Numbered from the stretch's first letter, positions 1 through 5,168 are shown. The stretch is 6,535 nucleotides of DNA from Dehalococcoidia bacterium UBA4060 (GCA_002383665.1 DFZI01000023.1:19867-26401); one strand, 5' to 3'. Notes: generated by a model from the letters alone, not told the origin. Made by a program: numbers and translations.

Positions 1-92
1 CCCTGGGTCGCCGGTTTGCCATTCTTCATTTTAATGGCTCTGGCATTCCTCATTTCCCTCTTGGCCCTGCATTTCATGCAATAAGCTTCCAT
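1..92 (-). CDS. DUF5679 zinc-ribbon-like protein, N-terminal part (runs off left edge)
   Basis: Partial gene: only the first 30 codons, read right to left from the ATG at 90-92, lie in the window. The visible N-terminus begins MEAYCMKCRAKREM, followed by a basic stretch ending KPATQ. This matches my memory of DUF5679 proteins, very short (about 45-60 residues) bacterial and archaeal proteins of unknown function. They carry a CxxC pair near the start and usually a second one near the end, consistent with a zinc ribbon. C5 and C8 form the visible pair; the second pair would lie beyond the edge. A strong GGAGGT ribosome binding site at 99-104 and a good promoter at 121-149 support the start. The gene is divergent from the kinase-like gene at 352. 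The molecular role is unknown, and binding to zinc, nucleic acid or a protein partner would be guesswork. Confidence 0.8.
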   Translation of the reverse strand, partial: MEAYCMKCRAKREMRNARAIKMKNGKPATQ

Positions 93-98
93 TAATAT

Positions 99-104
99 AC
101 CTCC
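99..104 (-). promoter_or_regulatory. Ribosome binding site of the DUF5679 gene
   Basis: On the minus strand GGAGGT lies 6 nt upstream of the ATG at 90-92, a near-perfect Shine-Dalgarno match at good spacing. It fixes the start of this edge-truncated gene. Confidence 0.85.
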
Positions 105-120
105 ATATGTATTTACGATT

Positions 121-149
121 AGAATAGATGATTGTATGAAGCTTGTCAA
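121..149 (-). promoter_or_regulatory. Sigma-70-type promoter for the DUF5679 gene
   Basis: Read on the minus strand, a perfect -35 TTGACA (144-149) is followed by exactly 17 bp and then TATTCT (121-126, 4 of 6 matches to TATAAT). Transcription would start near 114 and give an untranslated leader of about 20 nt containing the GGAGGT site. The A-rich region at 183-229 lies upstream of this promoter. Confidence 0.65.
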
Positions 150-182
150 GTATGTGGACGAGTTTAATTAGCTATAAATTTT

Positions 183-229
183 AAAAACTCGTAGAATTGA
201 TCAAAAAAAAGCATAAAATTCTTCGAAAA
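183..229. other. Phased A-tracts in the divergent promoter region
   Basis: The 259-bp intergenic stretch 93-351 is clearly more AT-rich than the genes around it and contains no credible gene. Runs of A at 183-187, 203-210, 215-218 and 226-229 have centres about 21, 10 and 11 bp apart, close to one or two helical turns. Such phasing is known to bend DNA. It could act as an UP-like or nucleoid-protein site between the two divergent promoters. Function is inferred only. Confidence 0.35.
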
Positions 230-284
230 TTTCACCTGACGATTTTCTCACGCGTTTTCATGACGTGTCTTATATATGCAACAT

Positions 285-315
285 AAGCAGCAGGTTTTGC
301 CAGCAGTGGCTGCTT
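285..315. repeat. Inverted repeat overlapping the kinase-gene promoter (candidate operator)
   Basis: AAGCAGC (285-291) and GCTGCTT (309-315) are perfect 7-bp inverted arms separated by 17 nt. They bracket the -35 box at 297-302, and the right arm lies in the promoter spacer. A shorter nested repeat, AGCAG (302-306) with CTGCT (310-314), lies wholly between -35 and -10. The position suits a repressor site, but the arms are short and could be chance. Confidence 0.3.
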
Positions 316-325
316 TCCCTATAAT
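297..325 (+). promoter_or_regulatory. Sigma-70-type promoter for the kinase-like/dCMP deaminase unit
   Basis: TTGCCA (297-302, 5 of 6 matches) is followed by a 17-bp spacer and a perfect TATAAT (320-325). Transcription should begin about 332, only about 20 nt before the ATG at 352. It is the strongest plus-strand promoter candidate I see in the window. Confidence 0.7.
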
Positions 326-351
326 GGCTACTGTTTATATAGCTTTAATAG

Positions 352-912
352 ATGAGTACTATAGTTTCAAACAGAATAATTGCACTTGCTGGCATGCCGG
401 GATCGGGCAAGTCTGAGGCTGCGGGTGTCTTCGTTAAGAACAGATTTAGCAGGATCAGGTTCGGGGATATCACAGACGAAGCTGTGAGGCAGCGTGGGCT
501 TCCACTCACTGAGGATAGCGAACGGCTGGTCAGGGAGGAGTTGAGAAAGCAACATGGCATGGCTGCTTATGCGATATTAAATCTCCCCCGTATCCAGGAA
601 ACACTGAAGGAAACAGATGTCATAATCGATGGCCTCTATTCGTGGGAGGAATATAAATACCTGAAGGAAAAACTGGAGGACAACCTGATTATTGTAGCTG
701 TCTGGTCGCCGCCTACCCTGCGCTATGAGAGGCTGACAGGACGCAGGATCAGACCGCTGACGCTGGAGCAGGCCAGATCAAGGGATTATGCGGAGATCGA
801 GAACGTCAACAAGGGCGGCCCTATCGCCATGGCTGATTATATGATTATAAATGATAGTACGATTGAATCACTGGTCCGACAGGCAGAAAAAATTATACGG
901 CTGGTTAAATGA
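352..912 (+). CDS. P-loop nucleotide kinase-like protein, UPF0200/dephospho-CoA-kinase-related
   Basis: A 186-residue P-loop ATPase of the small-molecule kinase type, probably cytoplasmic. A perfect Walker A motif GMPGSGKS lies at residues 14-21. An FGD motif is at 38-40, VIIDGL (Walker B-like) at about 90-95, an arginine-rich lid-like segment with RLTGRRIRPLT at about 127-137, and a C-terminal ADYMIIND segment at about 161-168. This order and length resemble the UPF0200 family, common in archaea and related to dephospho-CoA kinase and other nucleotide kinases; its substrate is not established to my knowledge. The next gene, a dCMP deaminase, overlaps by 4 nt, so a deoxynucleotide monophosphate kinase role is attractive but inferred. 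A TAG lies directly before this ATG in frame, so no longer start exists, and no Shine-Dalgarno precedes it despite a strong promoter. Alternative: a dephospho-CoA kinase-like enzyme. Confidence 0.85.
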   Translation: MSTIVSNRIIALAGMPGSGKSEAAGVFVKNRFSRIRFGDITDEAVRQRGLPLTEDSERLVREELRKQHGMAAYAILNLPRIQETLKETDVIIDGLYSWEEYKYLKEKLEDNLIIVAVWSPPTLRYERLTGRRIRPLTLEQARSRDYAEIENVNKGGPIAMADYMIINDSTIESLVRQAEKIIRLVK

Positions 913-1391
913 AAGGGGTACGCAGGCCTGAGCTCGATGAGTATTTTCTCAAGGTAGCGCTGGTGGTTGCCGAGAGGTCTACCTGCCGCCGCCACCACGT
1001 CGGAGCTGTGCTGGTAAAAAACAAGCATATCCTGTCCACGGGATATAATGGTGCGGCCGCCGGCGTCAGGGACTGCCTCGAGCTTGGCTGTTTGCGCGAT
1101 GAGAAGCATATCCCTTCCGGCACGATGCATGAGATCTGCCGTGGCATCCACGCCGAGCAGAATGCCATTATCCAGGCTTCTTTACATGGTGTGAGCATTG
1201 AGGGGGCGACCATCTATTGCACGCACTCCCCCTGCATTCTCTGCGCCAAGATGCTGGCCAATGCCCGCGTCAGGCGTTTTGTAACCTTTGCCAGGTATGC
1301 CGACGATTCGTTCCTGGAGCTGTTCAATGAGGCCGGCATTGAGTTTGACCTGAGGCCCAGACCTTCAACCATCATAAGCGAGCTTGAATAA
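909..1391 (+). CDS. dCMP deaminase family zinc enzyme (ComEB-like)
   Basis: A 160-residue cytidine/deoxycytidylate deaminase-fold protein. The zinc site is complete: HAE at 81-83, with H81 as ligand and E83 as proton shuttle, and PCILC at 108-112 supplying C109 and C112. The N-terminal STCRRHHVGAVLVK (24-37) and STGYNG (43-48) segments are typical of dCMP deaminases, as is the length of about 150-160 residues. The family converts dCMP to dUMP and ammonia, feeding dTMP synthesis in the cytoplasm, and many members are allosterically controlled by dCTP and dTTP. The ATG overlaps the stop of the kinase-like gene as ATGA (909-912) and has no clear ribosome binding site of its own, so translational coupling is likely. 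The 49-bp gap to the convergent queH gene shows no U-tract terminator. Substrate specificity, dCMP rather than another cytosine compound, rests on family resemblance. Confidence 0.9.
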   Translation: MKGVRRPELDEYFLKVALVVAERSTCRRHHVGAVLVKNKHILSTGYNGAAAGVRDCLELGCLRDEKHIPSGTMHEICRGIHAEQNAIIQASLHGVSIEGATIYCTHSPCILCAKMLANARVRRFVTFARYADDSFLELFNEAGIEFDLRPRPSTIISELE

Positions 1392-1440
1392 GAAACTGTA
1401 TCAGATGTTCCCCATCAGGCCGAAACGCTCACCCTGACAC

Positions 1441-1962
1441 TCATCGCAGGCTGTATTCACAGCCGCAGTAGCTCTGCCGGTAAAGTCCCCACTTTCGGGT
1501 CAGCTCAGTAGCCTTTTTAAATCCTTCCTTTTTCTTGAAGTCGCGGGACAGGAATTTATCATCGCCGACCTCCTGCCCGATCCTGTTGATTAGGAGCGCT
1601 GATTTATGCGGGCTAATGGTGAGAGTGGTGGTGAACAGGTCTGCCCCGCATTCCACAGTGTAACGGAAGGTCTGCTTCAGCCGCAGACGGTAACATACCT
1701 CACAGCGCTTACCGCCTTCAGGCTCTTTGGCAAAGGACGCAGCGACACTGTACCAGGCTGATGGCTCGTAAGGTCCCTCAACCAGGCGGAAGCCCAGATT
1801 AGAGGCTACCTGCTGTGAGGCTGCCAGGCGTCTCTGATATTCCTCAGCCGGAAAGATATTGGGATTATAGAAATACCCTATCACCTCGTGACCTTCGGAA
1901 AGAAGGACCTGTGCAGCGCCTGCCGCACAGACGCCACAGCAGATATGCAGGACAACTTTCAT
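1441..1962 (-). CDS. queH: Epoxyqueuosine reductase QueH
   Basis: A 173-residue protein of the former DUF208 family. QueH reduces epoxyqueuosine to queuosine at the wobble position of GUN-anticodon tRNAs, replacing the cobalamin-dependent QueG in organisms that lack it. Every family hallmark is visible: the N-terminal HICCGVC (C8, C9, C12), the FFYNPN-like stretch YFYNPNIFP (30-38), GGKRCEVCYRLRL (83-95, with C87 and C90), FTTTLTISPHK (110-120) and the C-terminal YCGCEYS (165-171, with C166 and C168). The conserved cysteines are expected to bind an iron-sulfur cluster and additional iron. The length is slightly below the usual 180-200 residues but complete. It lies 21 bp downstream of the enoyl-CoA hydratase, in the same frame and without a recognisable ribosome binding site; a stem-loop fills the gap. 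No other queuosine gene is in the window. Confidence 0.93.
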   Translation of the reverse strand: MKVVLHICCGVCAAGAAQVLLSEGHEVIGYFYNPNIFPAEEYQRRLAASQQVASNLGFRLVEGPYEPSAWYSVAASFAKEPEGGKRCEVCYRLRLKQTFRYTVECGADLFTTTLTISPHKSALLINRIGQEVGDDKFLSRDFKKKEGFKKATELTRKWGLYRQSYCGCEYSLR

Positions 1963-1963
1963 A

Positions 1964-1981
1964 ATGCTTTGCTTAAAGCAT
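1964..1981 (-). repeat. Perfect stem-loop filling the hydratase-queH gap
   Basis: ATGCTTT (1964-1970) and AAAGCAT (1975-1981) are perfect 7-bp arms around a 4-nt loop. They occupy almost the whole 21-bp space between the hydratase stop (1984-1986) and the queH ATG (1960-1962). In the minus-strand RNA the hairpin ends one base before the queH start, where a ribosome binding site would normally be. No U-run follows, so it is not a standard terminator. A role in controlling queH translation or RNA processing is inferred. Confidence 0.55.
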
Positions 1982-1983
1982 GA

Positions 1984-2763
1984 TCAGGGCTTTTTGTTTT
2001 TCACCTTGTCCAGGAACCGCTGTTCGATCCGTTTGAGGAAGCTCGGGTCGGAGAAACAGAGGCTCTGGGCAAAACCGGCGTTTTCAAGACCGTCGGATAT
2101 GCTCATGTTCATGCTGAGGTCGATGTTGCGTTTGGCCAGGCCGACGCTTGTGAGACCGTTGCGCATCACCTCTTTGGCCCAGGCGATACCTGTGGCTTCC
2201 AGCTCCTGCAGTTTGACCACCTCGTTGACCAGGCCCCAGCGTTCCGCCTTCTCCGCATTGATGGTCTTGGCGGTCAGGATCAGTTCCTTGGCCCTGCCCA
2301 GTCCGATCACCCGGGGCAGCCTCTGGCTGCCGCCACCATCGGGTACGATGCCCATGTCGACTTCAGGTATGTTGAACAGAGCCTCTTCACTGCAGATTCT
2401 CATGTCGCAGGCGAGAGCCAGCTCCAGTGCTCCCCCGTAGCAATATCCATGTATAACGGCAATTACCGCCTTTTCCAGGAGTTCGATCTCATTGAACATC
2501 CCCTGGAACCTGCGTACAAACCTGCGTACTTCGGCCTGGCTGCCACCGGCCTGGAATGACGTGAGGTCGGTGCCGGCAGAAAAACACTTGCCCTCGCCGG
2601 AGAGAAGAACAACCTGCACACTGGGTAGTGTGGCTACCTCGGCAAAGCACCGGGTAACGTCGGAGATAACCTGCGCATTGATGGCATTTCTCTTTTCCGG
2701 CCTGTTGAGCTTCACATGAAGGATGCCGTCTTTTTCCTGGTAGGCAACTGTTTCAAACTGCAT
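1984..2763 (-). CDS. Enoyl-CoA hydratase/isomerase (crotonase) family protein
   Basis: A 259-residue single-domain crotonase, the normal family length. The first oxyanion-hole segment is CFSAGTDL (60-67), the second YCYGGALELALACD (107-120). Both catalytic glutamate positions of classical hydratases are occupied: E114 in GGALE and E134 in IPEVDMG. The conserved GGGSQRLPR (143-151) follows. The N-terminal LNRPEKRNAIN (19-29) is also typical. Retention of both glutamates favours true hydration of 2-enoyl-CoA to 3-hydroxyacyl-CoA, as in beta-oxidation or short-chain acid metabolism, but crotonases vary widely and the substrate cannot be told from sequence. An AAGGAG site at 2771-2776, 7 nt upstream, fixes the ATG. 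It lies 82 bp downstream of the MFS gene and 21 bp upstream of queH, all on one strand. No dehydrogenase, thiolase or CoA ligase is in the window. Confidence 0.92.
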   Translation of the reverse strand: MQFETVAYQEKDGILHVKLNRPEKRNAINAQVISDVTRCFAEVATLPSVQVVLLSGEGKCFSAGTDLTSFQAGGSQAEVRRFVRRFQGMFNEIELLEKAVIAVIHGYCYGGALELALACDMRICSEEALFNIPEVDMGIVPDGGGSQRLPRVIGLGRAKELILTAKTINAEKAERWGLVNEVVKLQELEATGIAWAKEVMRNGLTSVGLAKRNIDLSMNMSISDGLENAGFAQSLCFSDPSFLKRIEQRFLDKVKNKKP

Positions 2764-2770
2764 GAAAATA

Positions 2771-2776
2771 CTCCTT
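2771..2776 (-). promoter_or_regulatory. Ribosome binding site of the crotonase gene
   Basis: AAGGAG on the minus strand, 7 nt upstream of the ATG at 2761-2763. It decides the start of the enoyl-CoA hydratase family gene. Confidence 0.85.
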
Positions 2777-2790
2777 CAAAATATTCAGGG

Positions 2791-2815
2791 GTTATCATTA
2801 CAGGGATATGATAAC
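2791..2815. repeat. Inverted repeat upstream of the crotonase gene (candidate operator)
   Basis: GTTATCAT (2791-2798) and ATGATAAC (2808-2815) are perfect 8-bp arms around a 9-nt centre. In the minus-strand direction no U-run follows, so it is not a typical terminator for the MFS gene. Its upstream arm contains the proposed -10 box at 2808-2813 and its other arm would cover the transcription start, which fits a repressor site. Confidence 0.5.
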
Positions 2816-2837
2816 AGGATAGGGTTATGAGTGTAAA
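2808..2837 (-). promoter_or_regulatory. Candidate promoter for the crotonase-queH unit
   Basis: On the minus strand TTTACA (2832-2837, 5 of 6 matches) is followed by 18 bp and TATCAT (2808-2813, 5 of 6). The predicted start near 2801 leaves a leader of about 38 nt with a good ribosome binding site. The crotonase and queH genes could therefore be expressed apart from the MFS gene as well as by read-through from it. Confidence 0.45.
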
Positions 2838-2845
2838 TGACCTGT

Positions 2846-4177
2846 TCAGGTGGACTGGTGCGGCACTGGTGGCCTGCAGAAAAACAGTAATCCTACGCTG
2901 ATTAATCCAGCTATGCAGGCGATGAGGACGGCCAGACCATAGCTATGGGTGGAGTCGTATATCATAGCGGCTACGGCAGGCCCGGAATACTGGAAAACGC
3001 AGTTAATCGGGTTCAATATCTGTGCCAGGTTGGCGAATGAGCCGACTCCGAAGTAGTTGCCAACGATAAGGGGGATGGCGACGTAAGTTGCCCCGAAGCC
3101 TATACCAGCGAACACCGGGAAAAGAAAGACAGCCCAGATATTGTCAGGGTAGGCCAGCCAGAACAACAGGCCGCCGATGACAAGCATGGACCCGGCTACG
3201 GCCATGATTAAACGGGGCTCTATTCTCTCTCCCAGGAAGGACACGCTTAACCTTCCCACTATGCTGAACGCGAGTATCAGGCCGTAGACGAAGGCAGGCT
3301 GCAGGAAAAGGATGGGGTCGTTGGCTGAGAAGCCGCGGTCAAGCAGATGTGCAGGAGTTTGTGAGAGCAGCACCTGCCAGAGAAAAAATAGGGCTCCTGT
3401 TGAGATGATTATCAGCCAGAGTGAGCGTGTCCTCAATGCGTCGGAGGTGGCCCAGTTCACAGGCGAACGGTATGTGCGGATCAGTGCATTTCCGGAATTT
3501 TTTGCTGCTTCTTCAAGCTGCTGCGACGATAGCCCGTCCGGGTGCTGGCCAAGGTCTTCTGGCCGGTTCCTGATCCACAGCATGGCTACCAGCGCTCCGA
3601 TTGTGCAGGCAATGGCAATTACGTACCAGCCTGTTCTCCAGTCGTTGCCGAAAGCTGTGATGAAATAGCTGATGATCTGGGGATAAATAAATCCTCCGAT
3701 GGCGCCTCCGCCCAGTACCAGGCCCATGGCCAGTGCCCTGTGAACGTTGAACCAGAGAAGCACTAAGGCCTGAACAGGGACAACGGAACCGAATGATGTC
3801 CCGAGGCCTACAAAGAAGCAGATCACCCAGTAAATAACCGGGTAGGATTGGCCGGAAAAGCTAACGGTAGCGCTCCCCAGCAAGGCCATAAGGATGCTCG
3901 AAACGGCTGCAAGACCGGCACCTATGGCGAGCGTGTTTTTAGGTCCAAAACGGTTCAGTAGCCAGGGTATGCATAGTGCTCCTAAGCCGAGTACCATGCC
4001 GATGATCGAATAACCGATATTGACCTGCCAGCGCTGGAGCTGGAGTTCTTCTGCCATGAAAGTATTGATGATGGGCGGGCCGTACAGCGCAAATCCGATG
4101 GGGATGGAATAGACCAGACAGAGGATGGGCAGCATCACCCATCCGTAAAAACTGCTTTTGCCTGTCTTTTCCGGCAT
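2846..4177 (-). CDS. MFS transporter, oxalate/formate antiporter-like (OFA) family
   Basis: A 443-residue inner-membrane protein with about 12 hydrophobic segments in two halves, separated by a hydrophilic central loop (about 204-250). Features typical of OFA and related monocarboxylate MFS carriers are the N-terminal FYGWVMLPI (10-18), a motif-A-like LLNRFGPKNT (73-82) after the second segment, GLVLGGGAIGGFIYP (152-166), the NRPEDLGQHPDG run (204-215) ending the first half, and NYFGVGSFANL (374-384) in the second half. Family members exchange or symport small carboxylates; the actual substrate is unknown. The ATG is preceded at 9 nt by GAGG (4187-4190) and by a candidate promoter at 4215-4244. 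The crotonase gene 82 bp downstream on the same strand makes uptake of an acid that is later metabolised as a CoA thioester a plausible inference. The gene is intact, with no sign of decay. Confidence 0.9.
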   Translation of the reverse strand: MPEKTGKSSFYGWVMLPILCLVYSIPIGFALYGPPIINTFMAEELQLQRWQVNIGYSIIGMVLGLGALCIPWLLNRFGPKNTLAIGAGLAAVSSILMALLGSATVSFSGQSYPVIYWVICFFVGLGTSFGSVVPVQALVLLWFNVHRALAMGLVLGGGAIGGFIYPQIISYFITAFGNDWRTGWYVIAIACTIGALVAMLWIRNRPEDLGQHPDGLSSQQLEEAAKNSGNALIRTYRSPVNWATSDALRTRSLWLIIISTGALFFLWQVLLSQTPAHLLDRGFSANDPILFLQPAFVYGLILAFSIVGRLSVSFLGERIEPRLIMAVAGSMLVIGGLLFWLAYPDNIWAVFLFPVFAGIGFGATYVAIPLIVGNYFGVGSFANLAQILNPINCVFQYSGPAVAAMIYDSTHSYGLAVLIACIAGLISVGLLFFCRPPVPHQST

Positions 4178-4186
4178 CCTGTATTT

Positions 4187-4190
4187 CCTC
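4187..4190 (-). promoter_or_regulatory. Ribosome binding site of the MFS gene
   Basis: GAGG within AGAGGAAA on the minus strand, 9 nt upstream of the ATG at 4175-4177. It is a moderate match and supports the chosen start. Confidence 0.6.
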
Positions 4191-4214
4191 TGATCTCTGA
4201 CGATGTGGTCAGTA

Positions 4215-4244
4215 ATTATATCATCGATATAGATGATTGGTTAA
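4215..4244 (-). promoter_or_regulatory. Candidate promoter for the MFS gene with an operator-like repeat in its spacer
   Basis: On the minus strand TTAACC (4239-4244, 4 of 6 matches) is followed by 18 bp and a perfect TATAAT (4215-4220). The start would lie near 4208, about 31 nt before the ATG. The spacer is occupied almost exactly by the inverted repeat at 4220-4237, suggesting that a regulator controls this promoter. Confidence 0.5.
4220..4237. repeat. Inverted repeat between the -35 and -10 boxes of the MFS promoter
   Basis: ATCATC (4220-4225) and GATGAT (4232-4237) are perfect 6-bp arms around a 6-nt centre. The half-site ATCAT/ATGAT also occurs in the repeat at 2791-2815 upstream of the crotonase gene, with a spacing one base different. 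A shared regulator is possible but unproven. Confidence 0.4.
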
Positions 4245-4440
4245 TCGGCACTGTCGCAAGCTGATGTCCGGCATGATTGCCGGTTGGCGCAATCTTGTGC
4301 CTGAAGGCGGGTTCGAACGTGTATTAATTGGAAAGCGCACTGATATATGCGCAAAAGTGCAACAGCATATTAAGTATTATGGCGGATGCTGCCAAATAGG
4401 CGGGATGTTACATTTTATATAGTCAGAGCCAGGTAAAATA
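4245..4440. other. Leader region of the two-CW gene pair, no gene recognised
   Basis: This is the rest of the 278-bp divergent space between the MFS gene and the first two-CW gene. It holds a tight stem-loop, CCGGCA (4268-4273) with TGCCGG (4278-4283) around TGAT, and a weaker one, GCGCA (4335-4339) with TGCGC (4348-4352). Neither is followed by a U-run. A TTG-initiated open frame at 4237-4422 has no ribosome binding site and I do not regard it as a gene. No convincing plus-strand promoter or known riboswitch class was identified. The amount of potential structure leaves room for a structured 5' leader. Confidence 0.3.
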
Positions 4441-4447
4441 CAGGAGG
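4441..4447 (+). promoter_or_regulatory. Strong ribosome binding site of the first two-CW gene
   Basis: CAGGAGG ends 8 nt upstream of the ATG at 4456. It is a near-perfect Shine-Dalgarno, among the strongest in the window, and suggests high translation. Confidence 0.85.
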
Positions 4448-4455
4448 AATCGAAA

Positions 4456-4797
4456 ATGGCCAGGACAATAGTAGACATAAAAGAAAAAACAGAAACCGCT
4501 GAGGAACGCGGGTTTAATTTCTGGACAGATAAAATGCCATGCTGGGAAGTCAGCCACTGCACCAATATGGTGAAGTCTGAGTGCCCCGCTTTCAAGTATC
4601 CGTTCCTGCCCTGCTGGGAAATCGAGGGGACTTACTGCAAGCTTGATGATTATGGTGCTGACGGAAAAGATACCAGCATCTGCGAAATGTGCAGGGTTTA
4701 TAAGACCTATGGCGGAGGCAGGCCGATCCAATTGAAGCTGATGGGCCGCGGCATCAATGCCTCGCTGAAATCGCTGGAAGAGATTGTTAAAAGCTAA
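4456..4797 (+). CDS. Two-CW domain small cysteine-rich protein, copy 1
   Basis: A 113-residue soluble protein with no signal peptide or membrane segment. After a charged N-terminus (1-20) comes NFWTDK (21-26) and a cysteine-rich core: CWE at 29-31, C35, C43 followed by P, a second CWEIEGTYC at 53-61, GKDTSIC at 70-76, and C79 in the CRVYKTYG stretch (79-86). Two CW pairs followed by GT.C and a CxxC near an aromatic-rich tail match what I know as the two-CW domain, found in small proteins and at the ends of some bacterial signalling proteins. Its biochemical role is unknown; seven conserved cysteines suggest zinc or another metal, or redox chemistry. The C-terminus (about 90-112) is likely amphipathic. 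A closely similar copy follows after 38 bp, with about 63 of 92 aligned positions identical by hand and no gaps, so this is a tandem duplication. The ATG is fixed by the strong site at 4441-4447. Confidence 0.85.
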   Translation: MARTIVDIKEKTETAEERGFNFWTDKMPCWEVSHCTNMVKSECPAFKYPFLPCWEIEGTYCKLDDYGADGKDTSICEMCRVYKTYGGGRPIQLKLMGRGINASLKSLEEIVKS

Positions 4798-4820
4798 GCG
4801 TCGGGGATATGTATCATCCA

Positions 4821-4827
4821 AAGGAGG
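4821..4827 (+). promoter_or_regulatory. Ribosome binding site deciding the start of the second two-CW gene
   Basis: AAGGAGG ends 8 nt upstream of the ATG at 4836. An upstream in-frame ATG at 4809 would place this site inside the coding region and has no site of its own, so 4836 is chosen. Confidence 0.85.
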
Positions 4828-4835
4828 AAACTATA

Positions 4836-5168
4836 ATGGCTGAGGCCAAGGTAAAGAAAACAACGGCAGCGAAGGAAGAGCGCAGTGTCAATTTCTGGAC
4901 CGATAAGTCACCGTGCTGGGAGCTCTGCAACTGCCCGGAAATGATCAAGAGCGAATGCCCGGTTGAAAAGTACCAGTTCCTGCCCTGCTGGGAGATCGAA
5001 GGCACGTATTGCAAGCTGGATGACAGGGGCTCCACCGGCAAGGACACAAGCATCTGCGAGACATGCAGAGTCTACAAAAAATACGGCAATGGCCAACCTA
5101 TCGTGCTGAAACTCTTCGGCAAGGGTATTGATACTCACCTGAGGGAGCTCGACAAAGCAGCCAAATAG
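4836..5168 (+). CDS. Two-CW domain small cysteine-rich protein, copy 2
   Basis: A 110-residue paralogue of the preceding gene, with a lysine-rich N-terminus (1-18) and then NFWTDK (19-24). The core is CWE (27-29), C33, C41-P, CWEIEGTYC (51-59), GKDTSIC (68-74) and C77 in CRVYKKYG (77-84). All seven cysteines of copy 1 are kept at the same spacing. An eighth, C31, is unique to this copy and creates a CNC triplet (31-33). The region from FLPCW through the end of the core is almost unchanged between copies, while the N-termini differ freely, which points to selection on the cysteine core. No localisation signal is visible. Function is unknown; metal binding or thiol redox is inferred. The pair is probably cotranscribed and ends at the hairpin at 5155-5175. 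The start at 4836 follows the Shine-Dalgarno, not the in-frame ATG at 4809. Confidence 0.85.
   Translation: MAEAKVKKTTAAKEERSVNFWTDKSPCWELCNCPEMIKSECPVEKYQFLPCWEIEGTYCKLDDRGSTGKDTSICETCRVYKKYGNGQPIVLKLFGKGIDTHLRELDKAAK

Noticed and set aside
124..134. 11-mer ATAGATGATTG shared with 4229-4239 near the MFS promoter
   Set aside because: Several 11-mer matches are expected by chance in a window of this size, and the two copies sit differently relative to their -10 boxes.
1415..1437. TCAGG/CCTGA inverted repeat between the convergent dCMP deaminase and queH genes as a terminator
   Set aside because: It has only 5-bp arms, a 13-nt loop and no U-run on either strand; it is likely chance.
1964..2440. 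Long plus-strand open frame opposite the crotonase gene
   Set aside because: It is antisense to a well-supported crotonase with both catalytic glutamates; its translation is low-complexity, rich in Ser, Leu and Arg, and has no ribosome binding site.
4308..4322. tRNA-like T-loop sequence GGGTTCGAAC
   Set aside because: The bases after the loop do not pair with those before it, and no acceptor, D or anticodon arms could be found around it.
4237..4422. TTG-initiated open frame of 61 codons upstream of the two-CW genes
   Set aside because: It has no ribosome binding site, its composition is unlike the neighbouring proteins, it overlaps the MFS promoter region, and I recognise no motif.
4408..4439. 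TTACAT and TAAAAT as a promoter for the two-CW genes
   Set aside because: The spacer is 20 bp, and the predicted start would fall inside the ribosome binding site.
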